A DNA stretch of 64,000 nt from JACCYQ01 sp036675565 (GCA_036675565.1 JAKFER010000243.1:62001-126000), one strand, 5' to 3'. Shown: positions 1 through 9,689, numbered from the stretch's first letter. Notes: a model not told the origin generated them from the sequence alone. Program-made: numbers and translations.

Positions 1-2
1 AC

Positions 3-911
3 AACTTTGAAAAGTTTGAAAAGAAAAAAAGTAACGCAGCTATAAAAGAGCAATTCCGCCAGGAAAAGCGCAAATGGAAAAAAGAAAAAGAAGTTGCGAT
101 TGAAAAAAGAAAGATTGAGAAAAGGGCGGCAAAAGATATCACCAAAGCGCCTAAAAGAAACATTCCCACTGTAGTTAAGCCCGCATCAGAACAAATGCCC
201 CTGAATAAATATGTGGCACATGCCGGTGTTTGTGCACGCAGGGATGCAGCCCAGTTAGTGAAAGATGGTCATGTAAAAGTAAACGGTGAATTAGTTACTG
301 AACCTGGTTTTAAAGTAACCGCCAAAGATGAAGTGCGTGTTAAGGATAAAAAAGTTTCGCTCGTAAAAGACCTGGTTTACATACTGGTTAATAAACCTAA
401 AAATTATATCACCACCACGGAAGATCCGCAGGGAAGAAAAACAGTTCTGGATTTAATTAAGAAAGCAACCTCTGAAAGAGTTTTTCCTATTGGAAGATTG
501 GACAGGAATACTTCCGGTGTTTTATTGCTTACCAATGATGGCGATCTGAGCCAGCAACTGACCCATCCAAGTAACCAGGTTAAAAAAATATATTCTGTTG
601 TTTTAGATAAGCCCCTTACCAAAGATCATTTTGAACAAATACTGAAAGGCATAACGCTGGATGATGGACCAGCTCATGTAGATGTGTTGGCATATACCGA
701 TCCAAAAGATAAAACAATGATTGGGGTTGAATTGCATGGTGGCCGCAACCGGATTGTTCGCAGGATATTTGAACATTTTGGGTATGATGTTAAAACGCTT
801 GACCGGGTAGTATTTGCAGGACTTACCAAAAAGAACCTGCAGCGTGGTCACTGGCGCCATCTAACGGATAAGGAGCTACGCGAATTAAAATTCTTCGGCA
901 AAGGAAAATAA
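3..911 (+). CDS. RsuA/RluB-family 23S/16S rRNA pseudouridine synthase, 5' end outside the window
   Basis: Isomerises a specific uridine in rRNA to pseudouridine. From the methionine at 195 there is an S4 RNA-binding domain (about residues 1-48) followed by the RsuA/RluB catalytic domain with the motif RLDRNTSG, whose Asp (residue 103 from that Met) is the catalytic residue of the family. The frame is open without a stop from 195 back to base 3, and those 64 codons are Lys/Arg/Glu-rich (for example KWKKEKEVAIEKRK), so 195 is probably an internal Met and the true start lies left of the window. Bacteroidota members often carry such a basic N-terminal tail, which likely helps bind RNA. Five bases separate it from the next pseudouridine synthase gene, suggesting co-transcription. 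Confidence 0.85.
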   Translation, partial: NFEKFEKKKSNAAIKEQFRQEKRKWKKEKEVAIEKRKIEKRAAKDITKAPKRNIPTVVKPASEQMPLNKYVAHAGVCARRDAAQLVKDGHVKVNGELVTEPGFKVTAKDEVRVKDKKVSLVKDLVYILVNKPKNYITTTEDPQGRKTVLDLIKKATSERVFPIGRLDRNTSGVLLLTNDGDLSQQLTHPSNQVKKIYSVVLDKPLTKDHFEQILKGITLDDGPAHVDVLAYTDPKDKTMIGVELHGGRNRIVRRIFEHFGYDVKTLDRVVFAGLTKKNLQRGHWRHLTDKELRELKFFGKGK

Positions 912-916
912 TAATC

Positions 917-1645
917 ATGGCAAAATTGGATGAATGGGTAATCCTGGAAACGGATGATTTTATTGTATTGAATAAACCTGCAGGTTTATTATCAATTCCT
1001 GACCGCGAAGGAAAAGATATTTCTCTCAAAAAAATGCTGATTGAAAAATACGGTTCCATATTTACGGTGCACCGGCTGGATAAAGAAACCAGTGGTCTCA
1101 TCGTGTTTGCCAAAAATGAAGAATCACATAAATTTTTATCCAAGCAATTTGAAGACCGGTCCACTACAAAAATTTATAATGGCCTGGTAATCGGTTCGCC
1201 TGCTGAAAAAATTGGAAGAATAGATGCACCGATTGCTGAACACCCACACAAAAAAGGGGTAATGCTCATTCTGCGTAAAGGAAAAGAATCGATTACGGAT
1301 TACGAAGTTTTGAATGAATATGGCATATACACTTTAATGCAATTTCATATTCTCACCGGACGTACACACCAGATCCGGGTTCACATGAAACACTTAGGCC
1401 ATCCGATAGTTTGCGATCCTGTATATGGAGATGGCAAACCCGTTTTTATTTCTTCTATCAAGAAGAAACAATATAACCTGGCAAAAAATGAATTGGATGA
1501 AAGACCGATTTTATCCAGATTGGCTCTGCATGCATTCCAGTTAAAATTTAAAGGCCCTGGCGGAAATGAATATAACCTGGAAGCACCATGGCCCAAAGAT
1601 CTGAAAGCAACTGTGCAACAATTGGAAAAGCAAATGAAGAAATAA
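917..1645 (+). CDS. RluA-family pseudouridine synthase
   Basis: Pseudouridine synthase of the RluA/RluD family, acting on rRNA or tRNA; the exact target uridine cannot be read from sequence. The catalytic motif HRLDKETSG places the active Asp at residue 55, and TGRTHQIRVHMKHLGHP near residue 150 is the second family signature. There is no N-terminal S4 domain, unlike RluD or RluC, so it is closer in layout to the short RluA-type enzymes, though at 242 residues it is slightly long. It follows the RsuA-type gene by 5 bp. Its TAA stop directly abuts, with no gap, the stop of the convergent gene on the other strand. Confidence 0.85.
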   Translation: MAKLDEWVILETDDFIVLNKPAGLLSIPDREGKDISLKKMLIEKYGSIFTVHRLDKETSGLIVFAKNEESHKFLSKQFEDRSTTKIYNGLVIGSPAEKIGRIDAPIAEHPHKKGVMLILRKGKESITDYEVLNEYGIYTLMQFHILTGRTHQIRVHMKHLGHPIVCDPVYGDGKPVFISSIKKKQYNLAKNELDERPILSRLALHAFQLKFKGPGGNEYNLEAPWPKDLKATVQQLEKQMKK

Positions 1646-3157
1646 TTAAAGTATTTTAACAAGGATCCGTACACTCCAGAAAATAACAAGCACTCCCAAA
1701 AGAATAAAAGATGTTTTTCGCGGAAGCTTACCTGTTAGCCTCGCAGCTAATGGTGCCGCTACTAATCCGCCAATAATCAATGCCAAAATCGTTTGCCAGT
1801 GACTGACACCTAACATGGTAAAAAAAGTAAAAGCACTGGCCAGGGTTACAAAAAATTCTGTCAAACTTACGGACCCTATAACATATTTCGGACTGCGTCC
1901 TTTTGTGATTAAAGTAGTTGTTACTATTGGTCCCCAACCGCCGCCACCAAAAGAATCAAAGAATCCACCCACGCCTGCTAACCAGCCATAGCGTTTGAAT
2001 TTTTTCTGAATTCTTTGCTTCCTGAAAGCGTTTAATAAAATCTTTACGCCAAGAAACAGCGTATATGATGCCAGGATTGGCCTGATATAGTCAACATGCG
2101 TTTCACCCAACCTGGTTAATAATATTGCGCCAAAAACTGCCCCAATAACTCCGGGAATTAATAGTGCTTTAAATAATTTTTTATTGACATTCCCGAATTT
2201 ATAATGACTATACCCAGAAGCCCCGCTGGCAAACATTTCGGCTGTATGAATACTACCACTGATAGCGGCAGGTGGCACACCTGTTGACAATAATATGGTG
2301 GCACTGGTAACTCCATAACCCATACCCAATGCACCATCAACCAACTGAGCCAGGAAACCCGCTAATAACATCCAGTGAAAATTTTTATCTAAAGTTTTGT
2401 ATAAATCAACAGTACCATCTGCCAGGTTTTTAATAGGCAGATATGAAAAAATAAAATGCCCTATCAGCATAAAAGCAAATGCAAGGAGGGAATAGGTCGC
2501 CAGTTTTTTCCAGCGGTTATCTTTTTCTTTTTCAACCAGGGTTTTCGTTAACGCATTGAGCTTTTTAACTTTTATTGCAAAATTTCCGTTCAGCTTATTC
2601 CTTACAGCATGAAGATTATCTACCAGCGAATCAATTTCTTGTGGAATGACTTCATTCAAAAATTCTCTTAAGCGTTTAGCTGTTGTGGGAGATTTACCAT
2701 TGGTGGAAATGGCAATTTTTACATTCCCTTTTTGTACAACGGAGCCCAGGTAAAAATCGCAGATATCCGGCATATCGGCAGCATTGACCAATACATTTTT
2801 TTTCTTTGCCTCTTCCCGGATTACTGCACTTGAATTTTTATCATTTACAGCTATTATGATTACCTGCATGCCAACCAGGTCATCCGAATCAAAAGATTTT
2901 TGTACCAATCTAATATTTGGATAATTATCAGCTAATAATTCAACTTCATTTGAAATAATTTCGGCTACTACCAGTACATTAGTACCAGGTGCATTGTTAA
3001 TGATAGCATTTAATTTTTCCAGCCCAACATTACCCGCACCAACCAGCAATACATTCATCTCTTCCAGTTTTAAAAAAACCGGGAACAAATGATTTGCATT
3101 GTCCGAAATAATCCTTTCAGATTTGACAGGTGTAATAAATGTTGTTTCAGTAGCCAT
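1646..3157 (-). CDS. Fusion of Met8/CysG-N-like precorrin-2 dehydrogenase with a TauE/SafE (TSUP) membrane transporter
   Basis: Two functional parts in one 503-residue protein. Residues about 25-215 resemble the siroheme synthase N-terminal domain: NAD-binding GAGNVG at 40-45, an Asp-rich NAADMPDICD segment at 125-134, and STNGKSPTTAKRLREF at 151-166, as in CysG/Met8, which oxidise precorrin-2 to sirohydrochlorin and may insert iron. After a membrane segment near 220-240, residues 262-503 form a multi-pass TauE/SafE domain (glycine-rich DGALGMGYG and FDSFGGGGWGP repeats), a family that moves sulfite, sulfonates or related anions. It is the last gene of the sulfate-reduction operon, directly after cysI. 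Inference: it finishes siroheme for CysI and handles sulfite or sulfate across the membrane. The domain calls are firm; the transported ion is not. Confidence 0.85.
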   Translation of the reverse strand: MATETTFITPVKSERIISDNANHLFPVFLKLEEMNVLLVGAGNVGLEKLNAIINNAPGTNVLVVAEIISNEVELLADNYPNIRLVQKSFDSDDLVGMQVIIIAVNDKNSSAVIREEAKKKNVLVNAADMPDICDFYLGSVVQKGNVKIAISTNGKSPTTAKRLREFLNEVIPQEIDSLVDNLHAVRNKLNGNFAIKVKKLNALTKTLVEKEKDNRWKKLATYSLLAFAFMLIGHFIFSYLPIKNLADGTVDLYKTLDKNFHWMLLAGFLAQLVDGALGMGYGVTSATILLSTGVPPAAISGSIHTAEMFASGASGYSHYKFGNVNKKLFKALLIPGVIGAVFGAILLTRLGETHVDYIRPILASYTLFLGVKILLNAFRKQRIQKKFKRYGWLAGVGGFFDSFGGGGWGPIVTTTLITKGRSPKYVIGSVSLTEFFVTLASAFTFFTMLGVSHWQTILALIIGGLVAAPLAARLTGKLPRKTSFILLGVLVIFWSVRILVKIL

Positions 3158-3168
3158 CTGTATTTTTA

Positions 3169-4836
3169 TTAAACCAGGATAACCCTTTTAGCAAAATCAC
3201 CAAAAGTTTCATTCTCGTTACGACAAGCTTTATATTGACCGAATAAATTATCGAGTTCTATTAATATTGATTCTTCGTCAAGATTTTCCCTGTATTTATC
3301 GCCGAGGCGCAGTCCTTGCCTGTCTCCACCAATATGTAAATTATAATGTCCGTAAGCCGTACCAACCAACCCAATCTCTGCAGCATAAGATCTTGCACAG
3401 CCATTGGGACACCCTGTCATCCGGAGAACAATATCCTGTTCATTCAATTGATATTTTGCCAATAATGGTTCAATTTTCGAAATCAGCGCAGGCAGGTAAC
3501 GTTGTGCTTCTGCTAATGCTAATGGGCAAGTTGGAAATGCCACACACGCAATAGCATTCTTGCGGATAGCCGATGCATTTTTCGTGTGTTCATTGAGGTT
3601 AAATTCCTCCAGCAAATTTTCAATAACCGCCTTGTCTTTCGGATCAATATCACTCAATATGAGATTCTGGTTACTGGTAAACCTGAAACTGGCTTTGCCC
3701 GTTTCAGCAATGCGGAACAAAGCTGTTTTTAAAGCAAGTTCTTCACTATCCAATACCCTTCCGTTTTCAATAAACAACGTGTAATGCCATCTTTTTTTAT
3801 GATCCTGTTGCCAGCCGTATTTATCTTTGCGATCTGTAAATTCAAAATGCCTTGGCGCTTCAAGTTGGAAACCGCAACGGCTTTCAAGCTCTTTTTTAAA
3901 AGCATCCTCGCCCATCCTGTCAAAAGTATATTTCAGCCTTGCCAGCTTACGATCACTGCGGTTACCAAAATCGCGTTGCACGGTTAATATTTCATACACT
4001 GCTTTTAAAACATTCTCCTCTCCTGCAACAAATCCAATCACGCTGGCTAACCTTGCATAAGTATTGGGATTACCATGTGTGGTTGATAAACCGCCTCCAA
4101 CCGCAATATTGAATCCTATCAGTTTTTCATTTTCAATAATAGCGATCAGGCCTAAATCATTGGTGAGCACATCCACATCATTATCCGGCGGTATCGCAAT
4201 CCCGATCTTGAATTTACGCGGCAGGTACCTGTCCTCATATAGTGGATCAATTTCGGATTCAGGTTCAGCAATTTTTTCTTCATCTAACCAAACTTCCTGG
4301 TAGGCTCTTGTTTTTGGCAAAAGCATCCGGCTAATTTTATCTGCGTATGCATGAACCATTTCATGCAAGGGAGACGTATTGGGATGGCTGCTGCATGCAA
4401 CATTCCTGTTGACATCGCCGCATGCTGCAATTGAATCAAGATTCACTTTATTAAAATCCTGCAGGGTGGGCTTGATGTTCCGTTTTAGTATTCCATGAAG
4501 TTGTATGGTTTGCCTGGTGGTAATTTTAATTACGCCGGTGGAATAATCCCCGGCAATATGATTTGCGGCTATCCATTGCTGTGGGGTTATAGCCCCTCCC
4601 GGAATCCGCAAACGAACCATGAAAGAGTATAATTTATCCAACTTTGCCTCTGCACGTTCACTGCGCAGATCACGATCGTCCTGCTCATACATGCCATGGA
4701 ATTTTACCAGGGCATGATCATCTTCCCGCACAGCACCGGTAATTTCATCCTGCAGGCTTTCTTTTAATGTGCCTCGCAGACCGTGACTACTGGTTTTGAT
4801 TTTTTCGATCGGCGAAAGATTTGACGAATCGCTCAT
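3169..4836 (-). CDS. cysI: Sulfite reductase hemoprotein subunit CysI (nitrite/sulfite reductase family)
   Basis: Reduces sulfite to sulfide with six electrons in the cytoplasm, using siroheme coupled to a [4Fe-4S] cluster. The cluster/siroheme ligands are visible as C431-x5-C437 (CVAFPTC) and C476-x3-C480 (TGCPNGC), followed by the conserved ARSYAAEIGLVG stretch. The two ferredoxin-like half-domains typical of the family (RIPGGAITPQQW near residue 75 and the TRQTIQLHG motif near 105) are present, and 555 residues is a normal length. A nitrite reductase of the same family is an alternative, but the neighbours cysJ, cysH, cysD and cysN decide for sulfite. It lies 36 bp downstream of cysJ and 11 bp upstream of the siroheme/TauE fusion. 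Confidence 0.93.
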   Translation of the reverse strand: MSDSSNLSPIEKIKTSSHGLRGTLKESLQDEITGAVREDDHALVKFHGMYEQDDRDLRSERAEAKLDKLYSFMVRLRIPGGAITPQQWIAANHIAGDYSTGVIKITTRQTIQLHGILKRNIKPTLQDFNKVNLDSIAACGDVNRNVACSSHPNTSPLHEMVHAYADKISRMLLPKTRAYQEVWLDEEKIAEPESEIDPLYEDRYLPRKFKIGIAIPPDNDVDVLTNDLGLIAIIENEKLIGFNIAVGGGLSTTHGNPNTYARLASVIGFVAGEENVLKAVYEILTVQRDFGNRSDRKLARLKYTFDRMGEDAFKKELESRCGFQLEAPRHFEFTDRKDKYGWQQDHKKRWHYTLFIENGRVLDSEELALKTALFRIAETGKASFRFTSNQNLILSDIDPKDKAVIENLLEEFNLNEHTKNASAIRKNAIACVAFPTCPLALAEAQRYLPALISKIEPLLAKYQLNEQDIVLRMTGCPNGCARSYAAEIGLVGTAYGHYNLHIGGDRQGLRLGDKYRENLDEESILIELDNLFGQYKACRNENETFGDFAKRVILV

Positions 4837-4872
4837 ACGTTTTATAAATTATTTTAAATGTGCCAGTATTAT

Positions 4873-6561
4873 TTAATAGACATCCTTGCAGTAACGTCCT
4901 TCCTCTTTTAAATTATTAAGGTACTGTTCTGCATCAGCAACTGTAAATTTTCCTTGTTCGGCAATTACTTTCAAAATCGTCTGTTCAACATCCACACTCA
5001 TGGGTTGCTTGGCACCGCATACATATAGAAATGCGCCATTTTCAATCCATTCAAAAAACTCAGCAGCACGTTCTATTATTTTATGCTGTACATAATTCTT
5101 CTCTTGTTGATCCCGGCTGAATGCCAGGCTGATGTTGGTTAAAACACCTGTACTAAACCAGTTTTGCCATTCTGTTTGATAAAGAAAATCAGTAGTAAAA
5201 TGATGGTCACCAAAAAACAGCCAGTTTCGACCAGTAGAACCGGTTGCCTCTCTTTCAGCCACTAATGATCTGAAGGGCGCTATGCCCGTGCCCGGACCGA
5301 TCATGATGACATCCTTATCTTCTGCAGGTAAACGAAAACTGTTATTCTTCTGAACATAGAATTTTAAATCAGTGTCAACAGGTAACCTGGATAAAAACTC
5401 GGAACACAACCCCGAACGTTGTTCCTCTTTATAAAAAAATTTGTCATTAGCAACTGTGATATGCACTTCCCCTTCATGTGCTGAAGGCGATGATGAAATG
5501 GAATATAGCCGGGGAGCTATGGGTTCAAGAATTTGTACGAGCTCTATAAATTTTTGCGGCTGCGGCATTGGATATGTTTTTAATAAATCCAATAATGCTA
5601 TCCGTATTTCATTTACAGGTTGATCGATAATTGCCGCATATTGTTTTATGATCCTTTCCGGTAAACATGAAATATTTAACCGGCTTCTTAACAGCTCATA
5701 AATAGTGCTGGTTTCATTTTTAAATACCAAAGTTTGTTGAGCATTTGCCTGAACCTGGGAAAGAATTTCATCCACGATGCTTTCATTGTTTTCTGGAATG
5801 ATACCAATTGCATCACCGGGTTGGTAATCCAATTCTTCGGCTGCTATTTCCAGGTGAAATGTTTGTTTAGATGATCCACGACCATTTAAAACGGTTTTTG
5901 CTAACAAAACACCATCATAAGTTTTTTTCCCGGCTGATTTTTTGATGATCCCAGGTTCCTGAACATGAACAGGAGTTAAATCATCGAATGACTGCAAAAA
6001 TTGATCAAACCAAATTTGTGCCGGCTCCTCATAATCAACATCACATTTTTGCAATGGAACAATTCTCTTTGCGCCCAATTTTTGAAATTGCTGATCTACA
6101 TCTTCGCCTGCTTTACAAAACAATGGATATGCGGTATCTCCCAATGCCAACACGCCGTAATTCATTTTTGGTATGGTGAATCCATTTAAATGAATATGAT
6201 CATAAAACTTTTTTGCAGCTTCAGGAGGCTCACCATCGCCATGTGTACTGATGATGGCCAAAAAATTTTCTTCTTTGGGCAGATCAGATAACCTGTATTG
6301 ATCCAGGCTTACGAGCTTTGGAATGATCCCCCTGCTTTTAGCTTTTGCTGCAAATGTGGTTGCCACACTTTTAGAATTACCGGTCTCTGTTCCAAATGCA
6401 ATGGTGATCTTTTTTTTCTGTAAAGCAGGTTTTTCCAGGATCTCCGGTCCTTTCTCTCCTGCAAGTATGCCAGACAGGTAACCATTAATCCAGGCTAATT
6501 CTTCTTTTGAAGAAGTCTTGACAATATCCAGTATCGTATTTAATTTATGCCCGGCTAACAT
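4873..6561 (-). CDS. cysJ: Sulfite reductase flavoprotein subunit CysJ
   Basis: Transfers electrons from NADPH through FAD and FMN to CysI. Domain order: short N-terminal stretch, flavodoxin-like FMN domain (FGTETGNSKSVA at about 57-68, STHGDGEPP further on), then a ferredoxin-NADP reductase-like half with the FAD motif RLYSISSSP starting at 351 and the NADPH motif GPGTGIAPF at about 422, ending in the family-typical aromatic C-terminus KDVY. At 562 residues it is close to the usual 560-600. The start codon overlaps the end of cobA by 17 bp, which indicates translational coupling within the cys operon. No missing key motif was seen. Confidence 0.93.
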   Translation of the reverse strand: MLAGHKLNTILDIVKTSSKEELAWINGYLSGILAGEKGPEILEKPALQKKKITIAFGTETGNSKSVATTFAAKAKSRGIIPKLVSLDQYRLSDLPKEENFLAIISTHGDGEPPEAAKKFYDHIHLNGFTIPKMNYGVLALGDTAYPLFCKAGEDVDQQFQKLGAKRIVPLQKCDVDYEEPAQIWFDQFLQSFDDLTPVHVQEPGIIKKSAGKKTYDGVLLAKTVLNGRGSSKQTFHLEIAAEELDYQPGDAIGIIPENNESIVDEILSQVQANAQQTLVFKNETSTIYELLRSRLNISCLPERIIKQYAAIIDQPVNEIRIALLDLLKTYPMPQPQKFIELVQILEPIAPRLYSISSSPSAHEGEVHITVANDKFFYKEEQRSGLCSEFLSRLPVDTDLKFYVQKNNSFRLPAEDKDVIMIGPGTGIAPFRSLVAEREATGSTGRNWLFFGDHHFTTDFLYQTEWQNWFSTGVLTNISLAFSRDQQEKNYVQHKIIERAAEFFEWIENGAFLYVCGAKQPMSVDVEQTILKVIAEQGKFTVADAEQYLNNLKEEGRYCKDVY

Positions 6562-7432
6562 GCTCTGTAAAATTTTCGGATTGATGATTTTGGGTATATT
6601 GATTATGCACCGGGTTAAAATAACTGGTAGTAACCCTGCTATTTTTTAACCAATTGAATTTTTCATAAAGCGCAACAACTTTCCCGATGATAACCAAAGA
6701 AGGAGAAATGAAGTGATGACCTTTCAACTTGTTGCCATAATCCTGGAAACTGCTTATATAAACGTGTTGATATGGTGTGGTGGCCTGCTCAATCACTGCT
6801 AATAATTTATCCGTTTCAATATTATTATCCATTAAATTTTTAACAACATCATCCAGTGTTTCGGATGACATATAAAGTACGATGGTATCATCCGTTTGGG
6901 CCAGTTCATTCCAGTAACCTGGAGTAACAACATCAGATTTGTATGCAGTTATAAATCGTACACCGGTTGAATATCCACGGGCCGTTAATGGGATCCCGGC
7001 ATAAGCAGCAGCACCAGTGGCTGCTGTAATACCCGGAATAATTTCATAGGGAATATCATAAGCTGAAAGAATGGTCAATTCATCCAGGATGTTTGCAAAA
7101 ACAGATACATCTCCACCTTTTAATCGCACGACTAATTTTCCTTCCAATGCATAATGAACCAGCAATTCATTGATATTTTTCTGTGGTGTAGAATTTTTTT
7201 TGCGACATTCCTTTCCAACATAAATTAATTCAACATTAGCCTTAACATATCGATCTAATATTTCTCCACTCACCAACCTGTCCGTCAAAACAACATCAGC
7301 TTGCTGAAGATAACGGGCAGCCTTAACTGTAATAAGTTCAGGGTCGCCAGGACCTGCACCAGCAATTACAACCTTCCCGGTTTTTGTGAATGATCCAAAA
7401 GGTGTAACAATTATGTTTTGTTGATTGTACAT
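6545..7432 (-). CDS. cobA: Uroporphyrinogen-III C-methyltransferase (SUMT)
   Basis: Methylates uroporphyrinogen III twice with SAM to give precorrin-2, the entry to siroheme. The family motifs are clear: GAGPGDPELITVKA at about 25-38, RLKGGDVSVF near residue 104, and PGITAATGAAAYAGIPLT near 140. Length 295 is slightly over the usual 250-280 because of short extra ends. It is a stand-alone enzyme here; the other two siroheme steps are assigned to the Met8-like half of the fusion protein at the end of the same operon. It overlaps cysJ by 17 bp and follows cysN by 17 bp, so it is transcribed with the sulfur genes rather than with cobalamin genes. Confidence 0.92.
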   Translation of the reverse strand: MYNQQNIIVTPFGSFTKTGKVVIAGAGPGDPELITVKAARYLQQADVVLTDRLVSGEILDRYVKANVELIYVGKECRKKNSTPQKNINELLVHYALEGKLVVRLKGGDVSVFANILDELTILSAYDIPYEIIPGITAATGAAAYAGIPLTARGYSTGVRFITAYKSDVVTPGYWNELAQTDDTIVLYMSSETLDDVVKNLMDNNIETDKLLAVIEQATTPYQHVYISSFQDYGNKLKGHHFISPSLVIIGKVVALYEKFNWLKNSRVTTSYFNPVHNQYTQNHQSENFTEHVSRA

Positions 7433-7449
7433 TGAAACTTTCCTATTTA

Positions 7450-8706
7450 TTATTCTGTAATGGCATCCTGGATCATGCAGGCTCCTGCTGTTAATAAACT
7501 GGTTTCGTCAATTAAAATGGCTCCGCCATTCGTTCTCAATTTTTTATAGGAGTCAAAGGGTATTGGTGATGCCGTTTTAATAGTGGCACTCACAATATCA
7601 TTTAACCCGGCTTTACCAGGTGTTTCCAGTTTTTGCAATGTGTTTACATCCAGTTTGTATTTTATTTCCTTAACCACACAACGAACCACACGACTGTTTA
7701 CCTGGAAAAAATATTTATTACCAGCCTGTAATGGCTTGTTGTCCATCCAGCAAATAAACACTTCAAGCTCATTAGAAAGTTGGGGCAGGTTATTTTGATT
7801 TACAATTACATCGCCCCTGCTGATATCTACATCATCGGTCAAATGCAAAATAGCACTCTGGGGTGCAAAAGCTTCCTGCACTTCTTTACCTCCAACTTCA
7901 ATTGCAGAAATAGTTGATTCCACTTCAGAAGGAAGTACAACAACTTTATCACCGGTGCGATATATACCACTGGCAATCTTACCGGCATAACCACGATAAT
8001 CATGCAGATCTTCACTTTGTGGCCGGATTACATACTGTACAGGAAAACGCGGATCATCTAAATTGATATCATTGTATACTTCAATATTTTCCAGGATATG
8101 CAAAAGCGATTCACCTTCATACCATGGAAAATTTGTCGACGTTTCAACAATGTTATCGCCATTGATTGCACTGATGGGAATGTAGATTACATCTTTCAAT
8201 CCTAAAAATTTAGCCACTTCAGCATAATCGATCAGGATATTATTATATACATCCTGGGAGTTTCCAACCAGGTCCATTTTATTTACAGCAATAACTATAT
8301 GTGGAATATTCAATAAAGAAGCAATGATTGAATGACGGCGGGTTTGTTCCACCACACCATTTCTTGCATCGACCAAAATAATGGCGAGGTCTGCATTTGA
8401 AGCACCTGTTACCATATTTCGTGTATACTGAATATGACCTGGTGCATCTGCAATGATGAACTTCCTTTTTGGCGTTGAAAAGTATTTATATGCTACATCG
8501 ATGGTGATACCTTGTTCCCGTTCTGCCCGCAATCCATCCGTTAATAAAGCCAGATCGATTTCGCCGTCTTCCCGGTTACGGGTTTGCTTTTCAATGGCAG
8601 CCAGCTGATCAACCAGGATCGATTTACTGTCGAACAATAACCTGCCGATCAATGTACTCTTTCCATCATCAACACTTCCTGCTGTAATAAATCTTAAAAT
8701 ATCCAT
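7450..8706 (-). CDS. cysN: Sulfate adenylyltransferase GTPase subunit CysN
   Basis: Regulatory GTPase of ATP sulfurylase; GTP hydrolysis drives formation of adenosine 5'-phosphosulfate (APS) by CysD. It is an EF-Tu-like protein: P-loop GSVDDGKST at 10-18, switch region REQGITIDVAY, DAPGH, and the guanine-specificity motif NKMD, followed by two beta-barrel domains. The length of 418 residues matches CysN without a C-terminal APS kinase (CysC) domain, so no PAPS is made by this protein. It follows cysD by 63 bp. The absence of CysC fits the [4Fe-4S] APS-reductase form of CysH in the same operon. Confidence 0.93.
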   Translation of the reverse strand: MDILRFITAGSVDDGKSTLIGRLLFDSKSILVDQLAAIEKQTRNREDGEIDLALLTDGLRAEREQGITIDVAYKYFSTPKRKFIIADAPGHIQYTRNMVTGASNADLAIILVDARNGVVEQTRRHSIIASLLNIPHIVIAVNKMDLVGNSQDVYNNILIDYAEVAKFLGLKDVIYIPISAINGDNIVETSTNFPWYEGESLLHILENIEVYNDINLDDPRFPVQYVIRPQSEDLHDYRGYAGKIASGIYRTGDKVVVLPSEVESTISAIEVGGKEVQEAFAPQSAILHLTDDVDISRGDVIVNQNNLPQLSNELEVFICWMDNKPLQAGNKYFFQVNSRVVRCVVKEIKYKLDVNTLQKLETPGKAGLNDIVSATIKTASPIPFDSYKKLRTNGGAILIDETSLLTAGACMIQDAITE

Positions 8707-8769
8707 AGTTTTATTTTAATTCTCTACTTAATCGATAGACTAATAATTCAAAAAAATTATTCTTTCTTA

Positions 8770-9678
8770 TTAGAAGTACCCATTCTTTTTGCGGTCTTCC
8801 ATAGCTGCTTCACTCACCTTATCATCTATCCTTGTTTCACCGCGTTCACTTGTTTTTGTTGCAATGATCTCGATAATAATATCATCAATATTACTGGCTG
8901 TTGATTCAACTGCTGCTGTACAAGTCATATCGCCCACAGTTCTGTAGCGCACTTTTTTAGAAGTGACGATATCCGTTGGTTCAAGGTTAATGAATTCAGA
9001 CACTGCAACCAATTGCCCTTCATGCTCCAGCACTTCTCTTTCATGAGAAAAGTAAATGGACGGCAATGCGATGTTTTCTCTTTTAATATAATTCCAGATA
9101 TCTAATTCGGTCCAGTTGCTTATCGGGAATGCACGAACATTTTCACCTTTATGAATTTTCCCGTTATAAGTATTCCATAATTCGGGTCTTTGCAATTTGG
9201 GATTCCATTGTCCAAATTCATCCCGTACAGAAAATATTCTTTCTTTGGCTCTTGCCTTTTCTTCATCACGTCTTGCTCCGCCAATACAGGCATCAAAACC
9301 AAATTCTTCAATAACATCCAGTAATGTATACGTTTGAAGTGCATTGCGACTTGCAAATTTTCCCTTTTGTTCTGTGAGGTTTTTTGAACGAATGGTATCT
9401 TCTACTTTTCGAACAATTAATTTTTCACCGATTTCTGCTACGAGTTTATCACGAAAATCCAGGGCTTCCGGAAAATTATGTCCTGTATCAATATGCACTA
9501 ATGGAAAAGGAAATTTACCTGGCCTGAATGCTTTTAATGCCAGGTGAACCAACGTAATGGAATCCTTACCTCCTGAAAATAAAAGTGCAGGATGTTCAAA
9601 CTGGCCGGCCACTTCACGAAATATGTGAATAGCTTCTGACTCTAAATGATCAAGATAATCCAACCTGTAACTGCTCAT
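8770..9678 (-). CDS. cysD: Sulfate adenylyltransferase catalytic subunit CysD
   Basis: Catalytic ATP sulfurylase subunit that joins sulfate to AMP, working with CysN. It belongs to the PAPS reductase-like PP-loop superfamily: the pyrophosphate loop SGGKDS is at residues 35-40, and the conserved HIDTGHNFPE and GGARRDEEKARAKER segments follow. The C-terminus (MEDRKKNGYF) is the typical CysD ending. At 302 residues it has the normal length. It starts 11 bp after the stop of cysH on the same strand, so cysH, cysD and cysN are translated from one message. No irregularities seen. Confidence 0.95.
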   Translation of the reverse strand: MSSYRLDYLDHLESEAIHIFREVAGQFEHPALLFSGGKDSITLVHLALKAFRPGKFPFPLVHIDTGHNFPEALDFRDKLVAEIGEKLIVRKVEDTIRSKNLTEQKGKFASRNALQTYTLLDVIEEFGFDACIGGARRDEEKARAKERIFSVRDEFGQWNPKLQRPELWNTYNGKIHKGENVRAFPISNWTELDIWNYIKRENIALPSIYFSHEREVLEHEGQLVAVSEFINLEPTDIVTSKKVRYRTVGDMTCTAAVESTASNIDDIIIEIIATKTSERGETRIDDKVSEAAMEDRKKNGYF

Positions 9679-9689
9679 ATTCTTTTTTA

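Noticed and set aside
8770..9678. Several 60-80 residue frames on either strand inside cysD, and comparable ones inside cysI, ade and the amidohydrolase
   Set aside because: They lie entirely within strongly supported genes in other frames and show no motifs.
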